Shown here piece by piece: positions 56,283 through 64,000 of a DNA stretch of 64,000 bases. Numbering within the stretch: position 1 is the stretch's first letter; every line of letters begins with the position of its first letter. The DNA is from Terrabacter sp. Root85. Lineage in GTDB: Bacteria; Actinomycetota; Actinomycetes; Actinomycetales; Dermatophilaceae. Below the pieces are notes generated by a model that saw only the letters and a program-made list of their open reading frames with translations, had not been told where the DNA came from and did no database searches. The translations under genes were made by a program, and so were the position numbers. The DNA lies in assembly GCF_001429185.1 (NCBI RefSeq), contig NZ_LMIW01000001.1:957490-1021489 (forward strand). The letters run 5' to 3'.

Positions 56283-56564
56283 GTGCGTGCGATCTGGAAC
56301 GGCAAGGTCATCGCCGAGAGCGACGACACCGTCGTCGTCGAGGGCAACCACTACTTCCCCCGCGAGTCCGTCGACGACAGCGTGCTCGTCGACAGCAGCA
56401 CACAGACGACGTGCCCGTGGAAGGGGGAGGCGTCGTACTTCTCGGTCGCCGTCGACGGAGACACCAACCGCGACGCCGCCTGGTACTACCCGACGCCCAA
56501 GAGCGCCGCAGCCGAGATCAAGGACCGCGTCGCCTTCTGGCGCGGCGTCACCTTCACCGACTGA
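56283..56564 (+). CDS. DUF427 domain protein
   Basis: The 93-residue protein is a complete DUF427: RAIWNGKVIAESDDTVVVEGNHYFP, then TTCPWKGEASYFSV and RDAAWYYPTPK. The TxCPWKGxAxY segment is the family hallmark. The fold is a small beta-barrel and the function is unknown. GTG 56283 follows GAGGAG. It converges on the second DUF1801 gene with 15 bp between stops. Confidence 0.9.
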   Translation: MRAIWNGKVIAESDDTVVVEGNHYFPRESVDDSVLVDSSTQTTCPWKGEASYFSVAVDGDTNRDAAWYYPTPKSAAAEIKDRVAFWRGVTFTD

Positions 56565-56579
56565 GCGCCGCCACGACAC

Positions 56580-57002
56580 TCACGCCCGGTGGCGCGCCGC
56601 GAGCGCCCGGGCGACCCGCTCGATGAGGTCGTAGGGCACCGGGTCCTTGTAGAAGAACTGCACCGTGTCCTTGGCCGCCCGGTGCGGCGCGATCTCGGCC
56701 TCGAGATCGGGGTCGAGCTCGCCCACCGGGTAGAGCCCGACGTGCTTCTTCCACCCCGCGAAGTGGATGCCGTAGCGGTCGGCGAACATGATGGCCGGCA
56801 TGCCGTAGCGGATCTTCTCCTCGCCGCCGGGCACCGCCCGCCGGAGCGCGGCATGCACCTGCTCGAGCACCTGCCGGGGCCCGTCAGGAAACCCGTGGAC
56901 GTAGGCGTCGACGGTCGTCGGTGCGCCCGGGGCCTTCGCGTCGGGCGTGGTGTCTGTCGCGGTGTCGGGCGTGGTGTCGGGCGTGGTCTCCGGCTCGCTC
57001 AT
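56580..57002 (-). CDS. DUF1801 (YdhG-like) protein 2
   Basis: The 140-residue protein has a Thr/Pro/Asp repeat N-terminus (TPDTTPDTATDTTPD, about 7-21) and then the DUF1801 core: VDAYVHGFPDGPRQVLEQVH, EKIRYGMPAIMF, HFAGWKKHVGLYPV and AKDTVQFFYKDPVPYD. It is a paralogue of the gene at 19366-19740, with the same AKDTV-F end. A GAGGGGG ribosome site precedes ATG 57002. Function is not established. Confidence 0.9.
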   Translation of the reverse strand: MSEPETTPDTTPDTATDTTPDAKAPGAPTTVDAYVHGFPDGPRQVLEQVHAALRRAVPGGEEKIRYGMPAIMFADRYGIHFAGWKKHVGLYPVGELDPDLEAEIAPHRAAKDTVQFFYKDPVPYDLIERVARALAARHRA

Positions 57003-57146
57003 CGGTCCCCCTCGTGCCCTTCATGGCTGCTGCGTCGTCCCTCGCCAGTGTGACCCACTCGGGGCCCGGCGACCATGGTCCATTCGCCGGACAGGGCGGT
57101 GCCGATCACCTACGGTGAGCCGATCACCAGGGGATCAGGGAGCACG

Positions 57147-58127
57147 ATGCGCAGTCGCAGCACCAAGGGACTCGTCACGGCCGCGGCTCTCGTCGCGCTC
57201 GCGGCGATCGGCGGCAACGCCGCACGAGGCTCGGACGAGATCGCGCCCAGGGGCGCGGGTGCGTCGCCCGTCGTGACCGTGACGAGCACGCCGGCGCCGA
57301 GCGTGACGACCGACGGAGACGCAGCACGACGCGCCGCCGAGGCCACCGCCGACCAGGCTGCTGCTGACCAGGCTGCTGCTGACCAGGCTGCTGCGGACCA
57401 GACTGCTGCGGCGAAGAAGGCGGCGGATGCCAAGGCTGCCGCCACTCGCGCCGCCGCGGCCACGGTCGCGGCCGACCAGGCTCGGGCCGCTGCGGCGGCG
57501 AAGGCCACGGCGTCTGCCGCCACGTGGGCGGTCACGAAGGTCGTCGACGGGGACACGATCTGGGTCTCGCGCTCGGGGATATCCCGCAAGATCCGCTTCA
57601 TCGGCATCGACACCCCCGAGACCGGCCAGTGCGGCTTCACCGAGGCCCGCAACGCGCTGCGCGGCATCATCGGGGGCCAGCGCGTCACCCTCACCGCGGG
57701 TGCCCGGGACGACGTCGACCGCTACGGCCGACTGCTGCGCTACGTCGACGTGAACGGCGTCGACGCGGGCCTGCGCCTCGTCAAGCAGGGGTATGCCGTC
57801 GCCCGCTACGACTCGCGCGACGGCTACGGCTCGCACACCCGGGAGGCGGCCTACGTCCGCGCCGACGCAGCAAGCCCCAAGGCCGCCTGCGCCGACCCCG
57901 GTGCCGGCACGTCCAGCGGCAGCACGGGCGGCAGCGGGTTCACCGGGTCCTGGCCGCTGGCCGGCGACACGTACCCCTGCCCGCAGTCGCGTCCGGTCAA
58001 GGGCAACGAGAACTCGATGATCGCCCACGAGCCCGGCGACCGGTACTACACCGTGACGAAGCCCGAGCAGTGCTTCGCGACGATGGCCGACGCCGAGGCG
58101 GCCGGCTTCCGCCCCGCCAAGGTCTGA
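57147..58127 (+). CDS. Secreted thermonuclease with sunset domain
   Basis: The 326-residue protein has an export signal (about residues 1-25), an Ala/Asp/Gln coiled-coil-like repeat (QAAADQAAADQAAADQ, about 70-85), a staphylococcal-nuclease-like domain (about 128-255: VVDGDTIWVS, RFIGIDTPETGQCG, YGRLLRYVDVNG) and a C-terminal sunset domain (about 277-326) with PVKGNENSMIAHEPGDRYY and CFATMADAEAAGFRPA. It probably cuts DNA or RNA outside the cell; the catalytic Arg/Glu set of SNase is partly visible (RFIG, RYGR-type DRYGRLLRY). CAGGGAG precedes ATG 57147. Confidence 0.9.
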   Translation: MRSRSTKGLVTAAALVALAAIGGNAARGSDEIAPRGAGASPVVTVTSTPAPSVTTDGDAARRAAEATADQAAADQAAADQAAADQTAAAKKAADAKAAATRAAAATVAADQARAAAAAKATASAATWAVTKVVDGDTIWVSRSGISRKIRFIGIDTPETGQCGFTEARNALRGIIGGQRVTLTAGARDDVDRYGRLLRYVDVNGVDAGLRLVKQGYAVARYDSRDGYGSHTREAAYVRADAASPKAACADPGAGTSSGSTGGSGFTGSWPLAGDTYPCPQSRPVKGNENSMIAHEPGDRYYTVTKPEQCFATMADAEAAGFRPAKV

Positions 58128-58242
58128 CCGTGCGTCGACCGTTGTCGGGAGGACGCCGCGGTCACCCGGTCCCGCGCCCCACGTCGGAACTCCACCAGCG
58201 GGAGCAGTGACGCAGGGCGCGCGTGATGATGCCGCTGGTGCC

Positions 58243-59007
58243 TCAGTCGTCGAGCTCGAGGATGCAGGCGGTCCCGACGTCGACGAAGCCGACCCGGCGG
58301 TAGATGTCGGCAGCCGCATCCGATCCCGCCGAAAGGAAGACGATCTCGACGCCCTGCTCGCGGCAGGCGGCGACGAGGGTGCTCGTGATCGCCGTGCCGT
58401 GACCGCGGCCTCGGTGACCCGGGGGCACGGCGATGCCCATGAGCTCGGCGACGTCACCACGCGGAGCGGCCGACCCGGCGCCGCAGAGGCGGTTGCCCTC
58501 GAACGAGGCGACGACGAGGAGGTCTCCGCGCTCCATGAGCTCGGGTCGCTTGCCCGGGTCCTTCGGCTCCACCTCGTCGCGCCCGGCGAAGCCCGCCGAC
58601 ACCGCGCCCATGGCCAGCGACAGGTGCGGCTCGGCCGGGTTCAGCGCCCGGGCCCGTGGGTCCGCCGCCACCGGAACGTCCGACGGCATGACGAGCAGCG
58701 GGTAGCGGTGCGGCTCGTGGCCGGCCGCACGCACCGCAGGCAGCAACGACGGCGTGACCTCGTCGACCCACTCGACGGCCCGCGGCACCTCGAGCTCGCG
58801 CTGGGTCTCGAGCACACGGCATACGTCATCGGCGCTGAAGGCGCCCCGGCCACCCAGCCGGGGGCGCGCGTAGAACTGCCACCCCGTGCCCTCCTCGGCG
58901 ACGAAGAGGGTGAAGGGCCCGACCTCCTTGGCGCGGGCGACGGCGCGCGGGACGCAGTCGTAGTACGCCTCGATGCGGTCCAGCCGCGCCTCGTGAGCTC
59001 GCCCCAT
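58243..59007 (-). CDS. GNAT N-acetyltransferase with N-terminal extension
   Basis: The 254-residue protein has a non-catalytic N-terminal domain (about 1-130: FTLFVAEEGTGWQFYARP, VEWVDEVTPSLLPAVRAAG) and a C-terminal GNAT domain with the acetyl-CoA loop VPPGHRGRGHGTAITSTLV and the end DIYRRVGFVDVGTACI. The build recalls two-half acetyltransferases in which one half has lost activity. The substrate is unknown. ATG 59007 is used because the upstream frame is antisense to the next gene. Confidence 0.85.
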   Translation of the reverse strand: MGRAHEARLDRIEAYYDCVPRAVARAKEVGPFTLFVAEEGTGWQFYARPRLGGRGAFSADDVCRVLETQRELEVPRAVEWVDEVTPSLLPAVRAAGHEPHRYPLLVMPSDVPVAADPRARALNPAEPHLSLAMGAVSAGFAGRDEVEPKDPGKRPELMERGDLLVVASFEGNRLCGAGSAAPRGDVAELMGIAVPPGHRGRGHGTAITSTLVAACREQGVEIVFLSAGSDAAADIYRRVGFVDVGTACILELDD

Positions 59008-59056
59008 GGCGCCACCATGACAGTCCGCGGCACGCGCGAGCGACCGGATTACGGCG

Positions 59057-59647
59057 TCAGCGCTGGACCGGGTAGACGAGGTGCGTGACCCGCTCACCCT
59101 CGACGACCGTGGTCGGGTCGCCGAGCACGACCTGGCCGGCGGCCTCGGTGAAGTACGGACGCCCGACGCCCAGGAAGCACGGCACGAGGTCGATCGCCAC
59201 CTCGTCGAGCAGCCCCTCGGCGAGGCACTGGCTCGCGATCTCACCGGCCGCGACACCCACGGCGGAGTCACCCGCGACCTCGCGCGCCCGGGCCACCGCG
59301 TCGTGGACGCCGCCCGTCACGAACTCGACGGTCCCGCCGGGATAGCCCCAGCCTTCGGGCGGCTCGTGGGTGAGCACGACGACCGGGACCCCGAGCGGAT
59401 GCCTGCCCTTCCACCCGTCGGTGATGTCGAAGAGGTGCCGGCCGACGACGAGCGCGCCGAGGCTGCCGGCCCACGACCGCCAGTAGTCCGCGTCGGTCCG
59501 GGTCAGGTGGAAGGTCATGTCACCGCCGGCCGACTCCCACGGCACATCGCCGGCCTCGTACCAGTCGAAGAGCGGACCGACCTCGTCGTCCGGACCGGCG
59601 ACGAACCCGTCCAGCGACATCGATGCCGATGACACGACCTTGCCCAT
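59057..59647 (-). CDS. Dihydrofolate reductase-like protein 3
   Basis: The 196-residue protein begins GKVVSSASMSLDGFVAGPDD and shows ALVVGRHLFDITDGW, VVVLTHEPPEGW and VGVAAGEIASQCLAEGLLDEVAIDL, the RibD-C/DHFR-like layout. It is the third member of this family in the window and is closest in build to the group annotated as dihydrofolate-reductase family with unknown substrate. ATG 59647 follows CAGGAG. It lies 49 bp downstream of the CoxE-like VWA gene on the same strand. Confidence 0.9.
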   Translation of the reverse strand: MGKVVSSASMSLDGFVAGPDDEVGPLFDWYEAGDVPWESAGGDMTFHLTRTDADYWRSWAGSLGALVVGRHLFDITDGWKGRHPLGVPVVVLTHEPPEGWGYPGGTVEFVTGGVHDAVARAREVAGDSAVGVAAGEIASQCLAEGLLDEVAIDLVPCFLGVGRPYFTEAAGQVVLGDPTTVVEGERVTHLVYPVQR

Positions 59648-59696
59648 GGTGCTCTCCTGTCTGCGAGGTGCTCGTCCACCAGTGCGGCCCCAGCGC

Positions 59697-61694
59697 TCAG
59701 CGGCGGCCCCGGCGGGTGCGAAGGTAGTCGGCGACGACGTACTCCCCGAGCCGCGAGATGTCGGGCGTGAAGACGCGCCCACCCGCCCGCCGGGCCACGG
59801 CGTCGACGAAGCGCGCCAGCCCCGGGTCGTCGCCGAGCATGAAGATGTTGAGCTGGGCCCCCGAGCGCCGCAGCTCGTCGACCTGCGCCACCGTCGCGCG
59901 CACGGTCTCCTGCGTCGCCGGCCAGTGGAAGGTCGGGCGCCCGTCCACCTCGATGTGCGCCGTCGGCTCACCGTCGGTGACGACGAGGACGACCGGCTCC
60001 GCGTCCGGGTGCCGCCGCAGGTGCCGCGAGGCGAGCATGAGCGCGTGCTGGAGGTTGGTGCCCTGCACCCACTCCGGCTCGGCCTCAGTGAGCTCCGTCG
60101 GCGTGAGCGTGCGGGCCGCGAGGTTGAAGCCGATGATCTGCAGCGCGTCGTGCCGGAAGCGGGTCTGCACGAGGTGCGAGAGCGCGAGCGCCGTCTGCTT
60201 CATCGGCCCCCACCGGCCCTCCTGCATCATCGAGAACGACATGTCGACGCACAGCGCGACCGCCGCCACCGAGCGCCGCTCCGTCTCTGCCACCTCGAAG
60301 TCCTCGACGAGCAGCTCGACCCCACCGCCCGAGGCCGTGCTCCGTCGGGCCGCGTTGCGCTGCAAGGCGTTCGAGACGGTGCGCACCGTGTCGATGGGCA
60401 GCTCGTCGCCGAACTCCCACTGACGGGTGAGCCCGGTCGGCTCGTCGGCCTGACCCGCCGCGCGGTCGTCGTGGTCGCCGCGGCCGGCCGCCTCGACGCG
60501 GTCGAAGACCCGCTTGAGCGCGGTCTCGCCGAGGCGTCGCACGGCACGCGGCGTGAGTCGCAGGCCGTCGTCCCCGCGGGAGACGTAGCCCTGGCGTTCG
60601 AGCTCGCGCTCGAGCTGGCGGAGGGCCTCCATGTCACGGGCGGCGTCCGCGCCGAGGTACTGCTCGAGCCGCTCGACGTCGACGTCGTCGAGGGTCGCGC
60701 CGAAGTAGCCCTGACCGAGCTGCTCGCCGAGCTGCTCGAGATCGGCGAGCTCGGCAACCGCCCCGACAGCCTCCCCGTAGCCCATCGGCTCGCCGCCCTG
60801 ACCCGGCTGCACGGGGCTGCGCCGGTCGAGACCGGGCCGCAGGGCGCGCAGGTTGTCGGAGAGCTGCGCCATCTGCGACGCGAGGTCGGGGTCGCCGAGG
60901 GCGTCGGACATGAGCTGGCCGAGCTGCTCGCGCTGCTCGGGGGTCAACGAGGCCATGAGCCGGTCTGCTGCGGCCTGTCGCCGGGCCAGGGCGTCGATGA
61001 GCTCGTCGACGTTCTCGGGGTGCTCCGGGAAGAGGTCGCCGTGCTTGTCCATGAAGTCGCGGAACTGGTCCTCGGTGTCCTCGTCACGGGCGTGGGCGGC
61101 GAGGAGCTGGTTGAGGTCGGCGAGCATGTCCTTGACCGCCTGCATCGCCTGGGGGTCGTTGCCCGACAACGCCTGCTTGAGCCCCTCGAACTGCGCCCCG
61201 ACGACCTCACGCTGGAGCATCTGCTGGATCTGCTCGTACGTCTGCTGCGCCTCGGGCGAGTGCCACGCGTAGTCCCCGAGCGCGCGGACCGCGCCGGCCA
61301 CGTCGTCGGGGATCGTCGCGAGGTCCATCTCGGCCAGCCGGGCGTCGTCACCGTCCTCACCGGCGAGGGTGTCGCGCTCCTCGGCGAGCGCCTGGTCGAG
61401 CATGGCGCGCACCTGGTCGAGGGTGCCGCCGAGGTCGCCGCGCCGACGCGCAGCCTCCCGCAGACGGCGTACGCGGTCAGCGAGGTCGTCGAGGCCGCGA
61501 CGTCCGTCCATGCCACGTCGCATGAGCTCGCGCAGCGCCTCCCGCAGGGAGCCACCGGCGAGGACGTCGTGCCCGACCTCGTCGAGGGCTGAGCGGACGT
61601 CGAAGGGCGGCGCGAGCGGGTCGGGCCCACCGGACCACGGCGCATAGCGGAACCGCCCGTGCACCTCGTCCCCGTCGCGCGGCGTCATCGGCAC
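59697..61694 (-). CDS. VWA domain protein (CoxE/chelatase-subunit-like)
   Basis: The 665-residue protein has a long helical N-terminal part (about 30-330, Gln/Leu/Ala-rich, with LREALRELMRRGMDGRRG) and a C-terminal VWA domain (about 465-660) with the metal site LCVDMSFSMM, TNLQHALMLASRHLRRH and VLVVTDGEPTAH. The arrangement is that of VWA partners of MoxR/Mg-chelatase-like ATPases. It starts 3 bp after the stop of the AAA gene, so the two form a functional pair. No membrane segment is seen, so the complex is probably cytosolic; the client is unknown. Confidence 0.9.
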   Translation of the reverse strand: MPMTPRDGDEVHGRFRYAPWSGGPDPLAPPFDVRSALDEVGHDVLAGGSLREALRELMRRGMDGRRGLDDLADRVRRLREAARRRGDLGGTLDQVRAMLDQALAEERDTLAGEDGDDARLAEMDLATIPDDVAGAVRALGDYAWHSPEAQQTYEQIQQMLQREVVGAQFEGLKQALSGNDPQAMQAVKDMLADLNQLLAAHARDEDTEDQFRDFMDKHGDLFPEHPENVDELIDALARRQAAADRLMASLTPEQREQLGQLMSDALGDPDLASQMAQLSDNLRALRPGLDRRSPVQPGQGGEPMGYGEAVGAVAELADLEQLGEQLGQGYFGATLDDVDVERLEQYLGADAARDMEALRQLERELERQGYVSRGDDGLRLTPRAVRRLGETALKRVFDRVEAAGRGDHDDRAAGQADEPTGLTRQWEFGDELPIDTVRTVSNALQRNAARRSTASGGGVELLVEDFEVAETERRSVAAVALCVDMSFSMMQEGRWGPMKQTALALSHLVQTRFRHDALQIIGFNLAARTLTPTELTEAEPEWVQGTNLQHALMLASRHLRRHPDAEPVVLVVTDGEPTAHIEVDGRPTFHWPATQETVRATVAQVDELRRSGAQLNIFMLGDDPGLARFVDAVARRAGGRVFTPDISRLGEYVVADYLRTRRGRR

Positions 61695-61697
61695 GAC

Positions 61698-63095
61698 CTA
61701 CGCCCCGTAGACGGTACGGCCGGCGACGGAGTCCTTGTCGATGCGTCGCGTCAGGTGCAGTCCCTCGAGCACGAACTCGACTGCGGCAGCGACCTGCCCG
61801 GGGGTCGCGTCGTCGCCGTGCCCGAGGCGGTCGAGCACCTTGGACAGGCCCGGCACCGGGCCCACCTGCGCAAGCAGGTCGGCGCCCGGCACGAGCTCCC
61901 CGGTCTCGACGACGGCGCCCTCGGCGAAGAGGTTCGTGAAGCCGGTGAGGTCGAGGCCCGCGAGGCGCGAGCGGTAGGTCTCTGCGACGGCGAGGCGCAG
62001 CAGGTGCGTCAGCACGTCGCGCTCCCGGCCCTCCTCCCCCATCTCGAACTCGACCTTGCCGAGCAGGGTCGGCACGACGGTGGGGACGTCGCAGACGCGC
62101 GCGACGGCATACGCCTCCCCGGAGCGGGCGGCGCGGCGCAGCGCGGAGCCGGCCACGCCCTCGGCCCCCGCGATGGCGAACCGCGCGGAGACACCGGAGC
62201 GCTGGTCGACGGCCGACGACTCGCGCAGCCCGCGGGTGAAGCGGGCGACGACCTCGAGGAGGTGCTCGGGCACGTCGGCGACGAGCGCTGACTCCTGCGC
62301 GATGAGGGCGACCTCGTCGCTGACCTCGGTCGGGTAGTGGGTGCGGATCTCGGCGCCGAAGCGGTCCTTGAGCGGCGTGATGATGCGGCCGCGGTTCGTG
62401 TAGTCCTCGGGGTTGGCCGTCGCGACGAGGAGGATGTCGAGGGGCAGCCGCAGCGAGTAGCCGCGGATCTGGATGTCGCGCTCCTCGAGCACGTTGAAGA
62501 GGGCGACCTGGATGCGCTCGGCGAGGTCGGGCAGCTCGTTGAGGCCGAAGATGCCACGGTTGCTGCGCGGCACGAGGCCGTAGTGCACCGTCTCGGGGTC
62601 GCCGAGCGTGCGGCCCTGCGCGACCTTGACGGGGTCGACGTCGCCGACGAGGTCACCGACGCTCGTGTCGGGCGTCGCGAGCTTCTCGGTGTAGCGCTCG
62701 CTGCGGTGGCGCCACACGACGGGCAGGTCGTCGCCGAGCTCGGCAGCGAGCCGGCGGCAGCGGGTGCACGACGGCGCGTGCGGGTCGTCGCCGATCTCGC
62801 AGCCCTCGACGACGGGGCTCCACTCGTCGAGCAGGCCCGAGAGCGTGCGCATGAGGCGGGTCTTGCCCTGGCCGCGCTCGCCGAGCAGGACGAGGTCGTG
62901 GCCCGCGAGCAGCGCCGTCTCGAGCTCGGGCAGGACGGTCTCCTCGAAGCCCACCATCCCGGGGAAGGCGTCGTCGCCCGCGCGCAACCGGGCCAGGAGG
63001 TTCTCGCGGATCTCGCTCTTGACGCTGCGGTGGACGTGGCCGATGTCGCGCAGCTCGCCGAGGGTGGTGGCACGACCGGTGTCGGGGTGGGTCAT
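61698..63095 (-). CDS. AAA+ ATPase (magnesium-chelatase-like)
   Basis: The 465-residue protein has Walker A in LGERGQGKT (about 72-80), an insert with CEIGDDPHAPSCTRCRR that may bind zinc, Walker B-like GIFGLNELPDL, and sensor VATANPEDYTNRGR then LKDRFGAEIRTHYP. It belongs to the ChlI/BchI-MoxR side of AAA+ proteins and lies just before its VWA partner. Such pairs remodel proteins or insert metals. ATG 63095 has TAGCGT 6 nt upstream, pointing to a leaderless transcript that begins the pair. Confidence 0.92.
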   Translation of the reverse strand: MTHPDTGRATTLGELRDIGHVHRSVKSEIRENLLARLRAGDDAFPGMVGFEETVLPELETALLAGHDLVLLGERGQGKTRLMRTLSGLLDEWSPVVEGCEIGDDPHAPSCTRCRRLAAELGDDLPVVWRHRSERYTEKLATPDTSVGDLVGDVDPVKVAQGRTLGDPETVHYGLVPRSNRGIFGLNELPDLAERIQVALFNVLEERDIQIRGYSLRLPLDILLVATANPEDYTNRGRIITPLKDRFGAEIRTHYPTEVSDEVALIAQESALVADVPEHLLEVVARFTRGLRESSAVDQRSGVSARFAIAGAEGVAGSALRRAARSGEAYAVARVCDVPTVVPTLLGKVEFEMGEEGRERDVLTHLLRLAVAETYRSRLAGLDLTGFTNLFAEGAVVETGELVPGADLLAQVGPVPGLSKVLDRLGHGDDATPGQVAAAVEFVLEGLHLTRRIDKDSVAGRTVYGA

Positions 63096-63101
63096 TGCTT
63101 C

Positions 63102-63107
63102 ACGCTA
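63102..63107 (-). promoter_or_regulatory. -10 box TAGCGT of putative leaderless AAA-VWA transcript
   Basis: TAGCGT on the minus strand is followed by 6 nt and ATG 63095. No ribosome-binding sequence is present. Confidence 0.5.
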
Positions 63108-63318
63108 CGTCCGACTCCCGACCCTGTCGAAGGGTGCATCGAGGGCTGGTCCGGCATCGCCCTGCACGAGCCACCACCAGGGCCCGTGACGCCGGCTCGC
63201 GCCCTCGTTGAACGCGTGGTGTCGGGCGCTGCCCTGCTTCCGTATGCCGTGTGCCCGGATCCGCCGGGACGCGTGACGTGCGCGAGGTGTCGTCGTGCGC
63301 GCCCGGGCGGTCCTCCGT

Positions 63319-64000
63319 TCAGTCGGTGGAGGACTCTGCGCGGTCTCCGGCCCAGTCGGTGTGGAAGGTGCCCCCGCGATCGACGCGTGTGTAGGTGTGC
63401 GCGCCGAAGTTGTCGCGCAGCGCCTGGATGAGCGCGGCCGGCAGACGGTCGCGGCGCAGGCCGTCGAAGTAGGCGAGCGAAGACGCGAAGGCCGGCGCCG
63501 GGACGCCGCGCTCGGCCGACACGGCGACGACGCGGCGCCAGGCCTGCACCCCGTCGCCGATGGCGTCGGCGAACCACGGCGCAGTCAGCAGCGTCTCGAG
63601 GTCGGGCTCGGCGGCATACGCCTCCTTGATGCGGTCGAGGAAGCGGGCGCGGATGATGCAGCCACCGCGCCAGATCGTCGCGACCTCACCGAGGTCGAGG
63701 TCCCAGCCGTGCTCCTGCGAGCCGGCGGCGAGCTGGTCGAAGCCCTGGGCGTAGGCGACGATCTTCGAGGCGTAGAGGGCGGCCCGGACGTCGTCGACGA
63801 AGGCGTCGCGCTCGACGTCGCGCTGCGTGGCGGGGTCGAGGTCGGCGAGGTCCGTGAAGGTCTCGCGCACCGCGGCGCGCTGGCTCGTGTGGCCCGACAG
63901 GCTGCGCGCGAAGGTCGCCTCAGCGATGCCCGTGACGGGGACGCCGAGGTCGAGGGCGCTCTGCACGGTCCAGCGGCCGGTGCCCTTCTGCTCGGCCGCG
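63319..64000 (-). CDS. gnd: 6-phosphogluconate dehydrogenase, C-terminal part (gene runs off window)
   Basis: The frame covers about 227 C-terminal residues and continues past the right edge. GRWTVQSALDLGVP, LYASKIVAYAQGFDQL, EVATIWRGGCIIRARFLD and the end FGAHTYTRVD, FHTDWAG are hallmarks of 6-phosphogluconate dehydrogenase (pentose phosphate pathway, NADP+-dependent oxidative decarboxylation to ribulose 5-phosphate). The N-terminal NADP-binding domain lies outside the window. The 223 bp between its stop and the AAA gene contain one octamer (63242) and nothing else that I can support. Confidence 0.95.
   Translation of the reverse strand, partial: AAEQKGTGRWTVQSALDLGVPVTGIAEATFARSLSGHTSQRAAVRETFTDLADLDPATQRDVERDAFVDDVRAALYASKIVAYAQGFDQLAAGSQEHGWDLDLGEVATIWRGGCIIRARFLDRIKEAYAAEPDLETLLTAPWFADAIGDGVQAWRRVVAVSAERGVPAPAFASSLAYFDGLRRDRLPAALIQALRDNFGAHTYTRVDRGGTFHTDWAGDRAESSTD

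Larger units (their letters stand above)
3394..63619. repeat. Dispersed octamer GTATGCCG/CGGCATAC (41 copies)
   Basis: Copies read as GTATGCCG start at 3413, 8467, 9833, 12146, 14910, 17015, 18316, 24185, 26958, 27701, 29698, 31846, 38336, 48382, 50106, 52563, 53827, 57791 and 63242. Copies read as CGGCATAC start at 3394, 3501, 5622, 15074, 18389, 22189, 23599, 25347, 25840, 31125, 31522, 32592, 34361, 44729, 47155, 47492, 49769, 51253, 52644, 58817, 62105 and 63612. Eleven lie between genes, thirty inside coding regions. The base after the last G is most often T or C. The count is by eye and could miss a few. Confidence 0.8.

Noticed and set aside
3394-63619. GTATGCCG as a KOPS- or Chi-like oriented motif
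   Set aside because: Within this window both orientations are about equal (19 against 22) with no switch point, which does not fit a strand-biased translocase or recombination signal. A whole-genome plot is still needed.
1-64000. tRNA or rRNA genes
   Set aside because: I looked for T-arm patterns (GGTTCGANTCC) with matching acceptor stems and found only isolated GGTTCGA matches inside coding sequence.

Overview
The window is very GC-rich, with dense short intergenic gaps, many GTG starts and strong third-position GC. Its gene content (DUF222/HNH protein, class F sortase, CHRD surface protein, CHAP hydrolase behind a c-di-AMP riboswitch, YidC next to a small membrane protein, sunset-domain nuclease) points to a free-living actinobacterium of the Micrococcales, perhaps near Intrasporangiaceae. 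The family assignment is inference. I saw no rRNA, tRNA, insertion sequence, integrase, phage gene or CRISPR array.

Layout. 0-7.2 kb: a DUF222/HNH protein, then minus-strand genes for a PadR regulator with its coupled partner, a cation-diffusion exporter, a GH31 glucosidase and an FAD monooxygenase. 7.3-12.8 kb: cupin and SRPBCC proteins, two paralogous proteins with a Trp/Pro-rich N-terminal module (one split by a probable frameshift), and a membrane protein. 13-24.9 kb: secreted subtilase, MFS exporter, pirin, zinc alcohol dehydrogenase, hydrolase, DUF1801, VOC, CHRD protein plus sortase, CHAP cell-wall hydrolase under a riboswitch, and an Old Yellow Enzyme. 25-31.5 kb: GNAT, K+-channel-like protein, a decayed gene, small membrane protein plus YidC, DinB plus sulfatase, CHAD. 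31.6-36.9 kb: HtrA-like protease followed by a tight MoxR-DUF58-VWA-VWA operon. 37-42.5 kb: coupled MFS, SulP, DUF2252 and channel genes headed by a 21-codon upstream ORF, then a convergent GMC oxidoreductase. 44.5-59.7 kb: many small soluble enzymes (YdeI, lactonase-like MBL, YCII, three DHFR-like reductases, Imm5, NTF2-like, hydrolase-LuxR fusion, ICMT-like, YcaQ-like glycosylase, Ser/Gly-repeat protein, acyl-ACP-reductase-like protein with an NDH-2-like partner, methyltransferase, sunset nuclease). 59.7-64 kb: a second AAA-VWA pair and the C-terminal part of 6-phosphogluconate dehydrogenase.

Three signals go beyond the genes. First, the octamer GTATGCCG/CGGCATAC occurs 41 times by my count, where base composition predicts about two. 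It is used in several reading frames, on both strands, and sometimes as inverted pairs in intergenic DNA, like a DNA-uptake or chromosome-organising signal. Second, several gene 3' ends carry private short tandem repeats or long perfect hairpins; at some convergent junctions the repeat runs from one stop codon to the other. Third, ten genes have a TAnnnT -10 box only 6-7 nt before the start codon, which suggests frequent leaderless transcription.
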